NCBI RefSeq assembly: GCF_017896165.1
Contig: NZ_JAFCNB010000002.1
Coordinates: 62,001-126,000, forward strand
From: Microbispora oryzae
GTDB taxonomy: Bacteria; Actinomycetota; Actinomycetes; Streptosporangiales; Streptosporangiaceae
Length of the DNA: 64,000 bases
Direction: 5' to 3'
In this document: positions 43,281 to 50,026 of the stretch, piece by piece
Layout of the letters: each line of letters starts with the position of its first letter
How positions within the stretch are numbered: the stretch's first letter is position 1
Notes under the pieces: model-generated
The model's database searches: none
What the model was told of the DNA's origin: nothing
What the model saw: the letters and a program-made list of their open reading frames with translations, nothing else
Position numbers and translations under genes: made by a program

Positions 43281-44540
43281 CTAGGCGGTCTCGCGCCGGG
43301 TGAACCAGACGGGCAGCTCGCTGAGGCCGCGCAGGACGCCTGTCTCGCGATACTCCAGCTTCTCGACCGGGCAGGCCAGGGCCATCTCGGAGAACTCGTT
43401 CAGCAACGAGCCGAACGCGATCTCCGTCTCCAGGCGGGACAGGGGCGCCCCGATGCAGTAGTGGATGCCGTAGCCGAACGCCAGGTGGTTGCGGTCGCCG
43501 CGGCTCACGTCCAGCCGGTCGCCGTCGGCGAACCTGCGCTCGTCGCGGTTGGCCGACGCGTTGGCGACCGTCACCAGCGCGCCCGCCGGGATCGTGACCT
43601 CGCCGATGGTGACGGGCTCGGTGGCCACCCGGAGCATCGCCCGCTCCACGGGGCCGTCGTAGCGGGCCAGCTCCTCCACGGCCGACGTCATCAGCGACGG
43701 GTTCTCGCGGAGCCGGTCGATCTCGCCGGGGTTCTGCAGCAGCGCCAGCATCCCGTTGCCGATCAGGTTCACCGTGGTCTTGTAGCCCGCGATGAGCAGC
43801 AGCCCGGCGGTGGAGACGACCTCCTTCTCGGTGAACGTGTTGCCCGAGTCGGACGCCACGATCAGCGCGCTGAGCAGGTCGGGCTGCTCCTCCTCACGCC
43901 CCGAGCCCGGCTTGAGCTCGGCGCGCTTGCGGGCGACGAGGTCGACGAAGTAGTCGCGCAGCAGCCGGTTCGCCTCGTAGGGACGGATCCGCTCGCCCTT
44001 GACGTACGTCGGGGTCAGGGCCGCGAGCACCCAGTTGGTGAAGCTCAGGGCGTCCTCGTACGGGACGCCCAGCAGCTCGCAGATGACCTTGATGGGCATC
44101 GGCGCGGCGAACGTGCTCATGAAGTCGACCTGCCGGGAGGTGTCGATCTCGGCCAGCAGTTCGTCGGTGATCTGCTGGATGCGCGGACGGAGCCGCTGCA
44201 CCCGCTCGGCGGTGAACGCCTTGTTCGCCAGCTGCCGGAGCCGGGTGTGGTCCGGCGGGTCGGCGTTGAGCATGTGCGGCTCGGAGTCCTCCTCGCCCTC
44301 GTCGTAGAGCTCCGTCTGACGCATGACCTCCCACATGTTGCGGGGGTCGCGGGAGAGCCTGCGGTCCGCGAGCGCCGCCCGCGCCTCGTCGTACCGCGTG
44401 ATCACCCAGTGCTCGATGCCGCGGGGCTCCTTGACGAGCTGGACGGGCCCCTCCTCCCGCATCTCCGCGTAAATCGGGAAGGGGTGGGCGCGAAGGTGGT
44501 TTTGATATAGCGGGTGGAGTTCGTCCTCGGCGTGTGCCAT
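43281..44540 (-). CDS. Cytochrome P450 with unusual I-helix
   Basis: A 419-residue P450. ExxR in VEELARYDGP, heme motif FGYGIHYCIGAPLSRLETEI with Cys near residue 361, and ADPPDHTRLRQLANKAFTAE near 95. The I-helix reads LLIAGYKTTVNLIG, where His and Glu of the common AGHETT are Tyr and Lys; the Thr pair is kept. This change near the oxygen-activating groove may alter proton delivery. It is the last gene of the four-gene operon from 47653, followed by a strong terminator. Confidence 0.92.
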   Translation of the reverse strand: MAHAEDELHPLYQNHLRAHPFPIYAEMREEGPVQLVKEPRGIEHWVITRYDEARAALADRRLSRDPRNMWEVMRQTELYDEGEEDSEPHMLNADPPDHTRLRQLANKAFTAERVQRLRPRIQQITDELLAEIDTSRQVDFMSTFAAPMPIKVICELLGVPYEDALSFTNWVLAALTPTYVKGERIRPYEANRLLRDYFVDLVARKRAELKPGSGREEEQPDLLSALIVASDSGNTFTEKEVVSTAGLLLIAGYKTTVNLIGNGMLALLQNPGEIDRLRENPSLMTSAVEELARYDGPVERAMLRVATEPVTIGEVTIPAGALVTVANASANRDERRFADGDRLDVSRGDRNHLAFGYGIHYCIGAPLSRLETEIAFGSLLNEFSEMALACPVEKLEYRETGVLRGLSELPVWFTRRETA

Positions 44541-44593
44541 ATCGCCGGTCCTTCCGTTGTGAAGTTATGAGAGAAATTCGTGCGGCCCGGCCG

Positions 44594-45610
44594 TCATCCG
44601 GGCATGCCGCCCGGCATTTCCGGCGGCGGCGACAACCGCCGGACGAGATTGCCGAGGCGGTCGAATGCGGCGGCCCAGAACTGGGTGAGCAGGGTCCGGT
44701 CGTGCGGGGCGGTCTCCGTCGAGCCGAACATCTCCCACCCGTAATGGAAGACCTGCAGCAGGCTGCCGCCGAGGTGGGTCGGCTCGATCCACAGATGGCC
44801 GGACAGACGACCCGGCCATCCGCCGCGGTCGAGGTCGAAGCTGAGGCTCGGCAGGTACGAGGGGAACCGCTGGCCGGCCTCGACGTGCTCGGTCACGGTG
44901 AGGACGCAGCTTCCGCTGGCGTCGCCGATCACGAACGTCATCGGGTCGTCGACGCTGAGCGAACCCGACGTGCGACCCGCCCAGTACTGCAGGGCGGGGA
45001 CGGCGGTCAGTGCCGCCCACGCCTCGTAGACCGGCACGGGCAGCTCGGTCTGCACGTACGGCCCCATGCGCCGCCAGGTCCAGCGCACGTCGCGTCCGGT
45101 CTGGACGTGGTCGGAGAACTGGTCGAGGATGCCCGGCCAGCCGGTGCCGTTCCAGCTCCGCCAGTCCGACGGCCCGTTCGAGCTGATCTCCGTGGTGGTC
45201 ACCATGGTGGCGCCGCCCATGGCGGTGAGCTGCCATGTCACCCGCGTGGCGGGGCCGGCGCCCACCCACCGCCATCGGTAGCTCAGCTTGCCCGAGCGCC
45301 CGTCCGCGCCGGGGGGTTCGACGACGTCGGTGTGACACCAGAAGAACTCGCCGTCGCGGAAGTCGAGCATGCTCCGCTCGTTCTCCCGGGCCCAGGTCGG
45401 ACCGGTCTCCGCGAACCACATGCCGACCCGCGCGGGATCGGTCAGCGCGGTCCACACCTCGGGCAGATCGGCCGGGACGGTCACCGTCGTGATCAGCCGT
45501 TCCCAGCGGTCGTGCGCGACCGGCTGAGCCGTCGACCTGAAGGGAGGGAAGGGCGACGGCTCCATCAGCGGGACGACGAGATCATCGGGCAGTGGTGAGA
45601 CAGAGGTCAT
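44594..45610 (-). CDS. Didomain SRPBCC/START-like protein (possible cyclase)
   Basis: A 338-residue protein of two SRPBCC domains. The first contains LITTVTVPADLPEVWTALTD, VGMWFAETGPTW and WRWVGAGPATRVTW. The second contains QTELPVPVYEAWAALTAVPA, LQYWAGRTSGSL and LHVF-like end LLQVFHYGWEMFG. It is unlike the ActVII-type didomain cyclase at 23282 and more like AHSA1 repeats. It follows the DUF6073-like gene in the same operon and may act as an additional cyclase or ligand carrier. Confidence 0.75.
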   Translation of the reverse strand: MTSVSPLPDDLVVPLMEPSPFPPFRSTAQPVAHDRWERLITTVTVPADLPEVWTALTDPARVGMWFAETGPTWARENERSMLDFRDGEFFWCHTDVVEPPGADGRSGKLSYRWRWVGAGPATRVTWQLTAMGGATMVTTTEISSNGPSDWRSWNGTGWPGILDQFSDHVQTGRDVRWTWRRMGPYVQTELPVPVYEAWAALTAVPALQYWAGRTSGSLSVDDPMTFVIGDASGSCVLTVTEHVEAGQRFPSYLPSLSFDLDRGGWPGRLSGHLWIEPTHLGGSLLQVFHYGWEMFGSTETAPHDRTLLTQFWAAAFDRLGNLVRRLSPPPEMPGGMPG

Positions 45611-45658
45611 GACATCCTCGGCTCGATCGGCGGGGGCGGGGAACCGGTCTGGTCCGGG

Positions 45659-46300
45659 TCAGGCGAAGCGCTCCGGGGCGAGGTAGCCGCCCATGTTGAA
45701 CCGCAGGCTCGTCAGGTAGCCGACGGGCTCGCCGTCGGGGTTCTGCATGTCGTGCAGCGGCAGCATCCGGTAGATCTGCCCCTTGCCGGGGGCGCCCGCC
45801 GGGGGGATCGAACGGACGTCGTCGATCGTCAGGATGACCGGCTCCTTGTTGAAGAGCGTCTTGCCCAGCTTCGGCATGTCGAACAGGCATCCGACCGCCA
45901 TCCGGCACGCCTTGGCCGAGGGGCCCTCGCCCGCGTACGGGTCGAACGGGTTGCGGATCTGGCCGGCGGAAAGGCATGTCGGGTTGAGGGTGACGGTGAT
46001 GGTCCCCAGTTCCTCCGACTCGCCGGTCATCTTCATCTCGATGAGGTTCGTGTAGACCTCGGCGCCGGCCCATTCACTTTCCGTGGGCTCCGACCGGACC
46101 ACCCGAACGTAACCATCGAATTCGACGTCGAATTCGCCGACACCCGGAATGGCGAACGTGTCCCAGGAGTGGATCCCGAGATTGTCGATACCGGCTTCGG
46201 GGGTCGCCCACTTGACGACCGGTGTGCCACTGTACAGATTGGGCACCCCGTCGGTCGGCACCGGCCGGCCGAAAACGGTGGTCTTCTCGGAACTGGCCAT
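45659..46300 (-). CDS. DUF6073-like conserved protein
   Basis: A 213-residue soluble protein starting ATG after AAAGGACGAG. It is rich in beta-strands: TWAT-free core WATPEAGIDNLGIHSWDTFA, VGEFDVEFDGYVRVVRSEP, TITVTLNPTCLSAGQIRNPF. I tentatively relate it to DUF6073, a family I recall from aromatic polyketide clusters. Its role is unknown. It lies between a HEAT/calcium-loop protein and a SRPBCC protein in one operon, so the three may form a module. Confidence 0.6.
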   Translation of the reverse strand: MASSEKTTVFGRPVPTDGVPNLYSGTPVVKWATPEAGIDNLGIHSWDTFAIPGVGEFDVEFDGYVRVVRSEPTESEWAGAEVYTNLIEMKMTGESEELGTITVTLNPTCLSAGQIRNPFDPYAGEGPSAKACRMAVGCLFDMPKLGKTLFNKEPVILTIDDVRSIPPAGAPGKGQIYRMLPLHDMQNPDGEPVGYLTSLRFNMGGYLAPERFA

Positions 46301-46345
46301 AATGTCTCGTCCTTTCAGAAAGCGTGCTATCGGGATGACGGCGGT

Positions 46346-47653
46346 CTAGAGGCCTGCGGAGCGGTAGTCGCAGCAGGTACGCCCGGGCTCGTCGGCGATA
46401 CCGTCCTGGTCGCTGTCGACCTCGCCGTCGACCGTGCTGTAGACGTCACGGGAGTTGAGGTCGATCCGGCCGTCGCCGTCCCAGTCGTTCAGCTTGCCCT
46501 TGAAGGTGCCGAGGATGAACACGTTGGTCAGGTCCCTGACCTCGGGGTCGTGCATGGTCGACAGGATCCCGTTGCCGGGCCGCAGGATCTCCTCGAGGGA
46601 CTTGCCGGCCACACCGGCGACGTTCGTGTAGCCCCAGCCCTGGAAGCGGCCGCGTACGTATCTGATCGCGTCCTCGCCGCGGACCTGCAGCGTCGGGTCG
46701 AGGTGCCAGGTGCCGTAGCGGGCGAAGCCGATGCGCGTCTCGTGCGTGCCCATCGAGGGGTCGTCCGCCCGGCCGGACTTGAAGAACGTCCGCGGGACCT
46801 GCGACTCGAAGAAGAAGTTGCCGCGGTCCCGCCGGGTCCGCTCGGTGAAGCCGCGGAACAGGTAGTTGTCCATGTGCGGGGAGCCGTCGGTGTGCAGGCC
46901 GCTGATGGTCTTGGCCATCAGCAGCTGCCGCTCGCGGGTGGCCACGTTGGGGCACGCGTGCGCCTGCCCGTAGATGCGGGCCAGGCCCAGGGGGCCGAGG
47001 GAGATCTTGCCCCAGTGCCGGTTGGTGTCGTCCAGCCGGACGTAGAGGTCGCAGTGGATGAGCAGGTAGATCGTCTCGTCGAAGGTCCTGCCCTCGGTGA
47101 AGACGCCGCTGCGCCCGTCGAACGACGGGTCGCCGGTGGTGAGCTCGCTGGCGAACAGCCGCGACCACTCGGCGATCTCCGGGTCGGCGTCCGTCCCGAA
47201 GCGGCGCAGCGCCGCGATGGCGTGCGGGCCGCCGAGCTTCTCCATCGCCCACAGGGTGTCCCAGCGGACCTCGCGGTGCTTCTCGTGCTTGATGACCTCG
47301 CTGAGCAGCTCGAACGCGTCGGGCAGGTCCCGGTCGGCGTACTCGAAGACGGCCTGCTCCCGCATGACCGGGTCGGGGTGGTGCAGCGCGTCGTGCTGCA
47401 GCTCCTCGTCGGTGCGGTTGTCGACGCGGACGGCGGCCCGGTTGAGGGCGTAGCCGAAGTCGCTGCACCAGGCGGCGGGGTCGCCGGCCACGAACCGCGG
47501 GTCCATGCTCAGCGTCGTGCGGTACGCGAAGTTGAGCGCGTCGCGCTGCTCCTCGCGCAGCGACTCAAGCGGCGGGGCCTCCACCGGAAGCGCCGACTGA
47601 GGACCGGGATTGCCCATCGATTCCGGTGACTTATTGGCTAGATCAATTGCCAT
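46346..47653 (-). CDS. HEAT-repeat-like protein with C-terminal calcium-type loops, function unknown
   Basis: A 435-residue cytoplasmic protein (no signal peptide) starting ATG after GGAGGAATC. Residues 85-165 look like HEAT repeats (HPDPVMREQAVFEYADRDLP, HREVRWDTLWAMEKLGGPHA, AALRRFGTDADPEIAEWSRL). A middle domain (residues 180-380) has many His, Tyr and Arg and no family I know. The end carries two EF-hand/dockerin-like loops, DWDGDGRID and DSDQDGIADE, then Cys-Cys. It opens the operon to 43281. A scaffold or an unrecognised enzyme are both possible. Confidence 0.6.
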   Translation of the reverse strand: MAIDLANKSPESMGNPGPQSALPVEAPPLESLREEQRDALNFAYRTTLSMDPRFVAGDPAAWCSDFGYALNRAAVRVDNRTDEELQHDALHHPDPVMREQAVFEYADRDLPDAFELLSEVIKHEKHREVRWDTLWAMEKLGGPHAIAALRRFGTDADPEIAEWSRLFASELTTGDPSFDGRSGVFTEGRTFDETIYLLIHCDLYVRLDDTNRHWGKISLGPLGLARIYGQAHACPNVATRERQLLMAKTISGLHTDGSPHMDNYLFRGFTERTRRDRGNFFFESQVPRTFFKSGRADDPSMGTHETRIGFARYGTWHLDPTLQVRGEDAIRYVRGRFQGWGYTNVAGVAGKSLEEILRPGNGILSTMHDPEVRDLTNVFILGTFKGKLNDWDGDGRIDLNSRDVYSTVDGEVDSDQDGIADEPGRTCCDYRSAGL

Positions 47654-47845
47654 CTGATTCCTCCGAAGGGCGAAGTTGTGGCTGCATGAATCACGCTAAG
47701 AGAGCCCGCATGACAAAACTTCTCCCACCTTGCCCACCCCGCCGACGACGGCGTCGACACTGGCGGACAGGCAACTGATCGGATACTGTCGGCCTGACCC
47801 GGGAAAGCCGATCCGCCGATCGAGGGAGTCCACGGAAGGGTCGCG

Positions 47846-49132
47846 ATGGGCAACCTAATCGCACCGAGCACGGATTTGACATTCGTTCCCAGACCCTGCC
47901 CGCCGCAACGCCGCTCCCCATTAACGACGTCGAATTCTGATTCAAGAATTCACTGGAGTGACGGCGGGGTCCTCGTTGAACTGGGCGGCCGCTGGCGCGC
48001 CGGCGACGCCGGCGTCCTTCTCGACGGGATCAGGGGGGCCCTCGCCCGCGACGTCCCGCTCACACTTGTCCACCGCGGCGCCGGCGGCGGCAGCCTGCTG
48101 CGGGCCGCGTCGGTCGAATGGCCGCGGCTGCGCTGCCAGGAGCTCGTGCCCGGCCGGCACGCGTCGTTCCGGCCGCGCCAGCCCCGGTGGACGCATCACC
48201 GCCTCCCCGCTCCCCGGCCCGGCGGCGAACCCGCCGGAGTCGCGATCAGCGGCGGGCTCGGCGGGATCGGCCTGGAACTCGCCGCCCATCTGGCCGCCGC
48301 CGGGCACCGGCTCTGGCTGCTCGACCGGCGACCGGCCGCCGGCCTTCCTGCGGCGGCCCGGCGGCGCCTGGCGGCCGTCGCCGCCCGCACCCAGGTGATC
48401 GTCGATCAGGCGGACGTGACCGCCGCGGTCCCCCCGGCGCCGTTCCCGATCACCCGGCTCGTTCACGCCGCGGGCGAGCTGGACCTCGCCCCGCTGAGCG
48501 AGGTCACGGGCGACGACCTGGAACGGCTGGCCGGCGGCAAGGCCGGCGGGCTGCGGAGCCTGGTCGACGCGCCGGCCCTGGCCGGGCTGCGCTCGGTGGT
48601 GGCCTTCGGCTCGACCGAGTCGCGCCGCCCGCACCGGATGTTCGGCGGATACGCCCTGGCCAACGAGCTCCTGCGGCGCGAGGCGGCCCGGTTGCGGGAG
48701 GAGCGGCCCGGGATGCGCGTCGTCGTCGCCGAGTGGTCCCTCTGGTCGTCGATCGGGATGGGCGCGTTCGCCGCCGCGATGGCGGGCCGGGCCGGCTTCG
48801 CGATCGTGCCGCCGGCCTGGGGCGTTCAGATCACCGATCTCCTCCTGGACGAACGCCGCACGGTCCCGGACGAGATCGTGCTCGGCGGGCCGCAGCCCAC
48901 ACCGGATCGCCCACTGGCGGCGATCACCGGGGTCGGCGGCAGCTCCCTCGCGATGGACGACGCGTCCGTACGGCGCCTGGTCGAGCTCTGCCGCCCGAGC
49001 CGGGCCGCGCCGCATCGGCCGGTCGGCCCGGACGACCGCGTCGTCCGGGCCCAGGTCGCCGACCACACCGTCTACACCTGGGGCTCCGGCTGCCGGGACT
49101 GGAACACACGGACACCGCGGAGGCAGGGGTGA
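47846..49132 (+). CDS. Stand-alone ketoreductase domain of modular-PKS type
   Basis: A 428-residue protein resembling a KR domain cut from a type I PKS. The NADPH motif is VAISGGLGGIGLELAAHLAA near residue 130. LVHAAGELDLAPLSEVTGDD, GKAGGLRSLVDA (Lys), VVAFGSTESRRPHRMFGGYA (Ser, Tyr) and LANELL follow in the order seen in modular KRs, then VVAEWSLWSSIGMG. The first 110 residues may be a structural half-domain. ATG 47846 has GGAAGGG before it. A KR of this type is unexpected in a type II cluster. Confidence 0.8.
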   Translation: MGNLIAPSTDLTFVPRPCPPQRRSPLTTSNSDSRIHWSDGGVLVELGGRWRAGDAGVLLDGIRGALARDVPLTLVHRGAGGGSLLRAASVEWPRLRCQELVPGRHASFRPRQPRWTHHRLPAPRPGGEPAGVAISGGLGGIGLELAAHLAAAGHRLWLLDRRPAAGLPAAARRRLAAVAARTQVIVDQADVTAAVPPAPFPITRLVHAAGELDLAPLSEVTGDDLERLAGGKAGGLRSLVDAPALAGLRSVVAFGSTESRRPHRMFGGYALANELLRREAARLREERPGMRVVVAEWSLWSSIGMGAFAAAMAGRAGFAIVPPAWGVQITDLLLDERRTVPDEIVLGGPQPTPDRPLAAITGVGGSSLAMDDASVRRLVELCRPSRAAPHRPVGPDDRVVRAQVADHTVYTWGSGCRDWNTRTPRRQG

Positions 49133-49974
49133 GGGGTTTCCCCGTCGAGCACTCGGTGCGACTGGAGTCGGACCCCGCGACGGTATGGCTCATGCTGGTG
49201 GAGGCCGGGCGCGCCCAGGCGTGGTGGGGACGGCTGGAGCGGGACATCACGCACGTCGCCCAGGAGCTGAGCGTGTCCACGGGCTCGTCGTCGCTCTACC
49301 GCGTCTGGATCGAGTCCATCACCCCGGGCGAGGCCCTCGAGTTCACCTCCGCCTACCTGGGGGTGAGCCCCGTCAGCTCCGTCCGGTTCGACCTGTCCGG
49401 CGCGGGACCGGTGCGGCTGTGCGTCACCGAGACGGTGGACTCGGCCGATCCGGCGACCATCTATCAGGTCAGGCGGCTGTGGCAGCACCGGTTCGACCGC
49501 CTCGCGGCGGCACTGCCGGCCATGTCGGCGACCGACGGCGTCTCCGACATCGCGGAGCTCGGGGCGCGCGGCGGCCCCGGGCCGATCCCCGACATCAGCG
49601 TGCGCCGCACGCTCGACCGGCCGGGCTGGCGGCCGCTGCACCGGGCCGTGCTGAGCGAGTGGCTGCCCCTCTCCGGACCCGCGTGGCCGCCGCGGTGGTT
49701 CTACGTCGTCGACTCCGAGGGGCCGCGTCCTTTCCCCATCGTCCGCTGGCACACGCACTTCGACGACCTGATCACTCTGGGGATCGAGGCCGTCCGCGGG
49801 AGCCCGCCCACCGAGGCCGAGGTCGCCGTCACGGCGCACTCGGCGTCGCTGGAGCTTCAGGTGCGGCACACGGGCTGGTCGGCGCTCGACCTGGACGCCG
49901 AGACGCGGGAGGTCCTCCGGGACCGGTTCCTGGCCACGTGGCAGCACACGCTCCAGCGGGCCGCCCAGGTCTGA
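49129..49974 (+). CDS. Didomain SRPBCC-like protein
   Basis: A 281-residue protein. GTG 49129 overlaps the KR stop (GTGA) and follows GGAGG by 5 bases. The first domain begins FPVEHSVRLESDPATVWLML and includes YRVWIESITPGEALEFTSAY. The second half (WFYVVDSEGPRPFPIVRWHT, LELQVRHTGWSALDLDAETR) is weaker but of similar layout. It is co-translated with the KR and may present or cyclise the KR substrate. No precise family is recognised. Confidence 0.65.
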   Translation: MRGFPVEHSVRLESDPATVWLMLVEAGRAQAWWGRLERDITHVAQELSVSTGSSSLYRVWIESITPGEALEFTSAYLGVSPVSSVRFDLSGAGPVRLCVTETVDSADPATIYQVRRLWQHRFDRLAAALPAMSATDGVSDIAELGARGGPGPIPDISVRRTLDRPGWRPLHRAVLSEWLPLSGPAWPPRWFYVVDSEGPRPFPIVRWHTHFDDLITLGIEAVRGSPPTEAEVAVTAHSASLELQVRHTGWSALDLDAETREVLRDRFLATWQHTLQRAAQV

Positions 49975-50026
49975 CGCGGCGCACCGGGGCCTGACCCCGG
50001 TTTGATCGGACCAGGCCGGCCGCCTC

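Noticed and set aside
47719-47735. CTTCTCCCACCTTGCCC upstream of the HEAT-like gene as a CTTCTTCGA box
   Set aside because: The offset of 66 bases fits, but only about 10 of 17 positions agree and the TTCGA core is missing.
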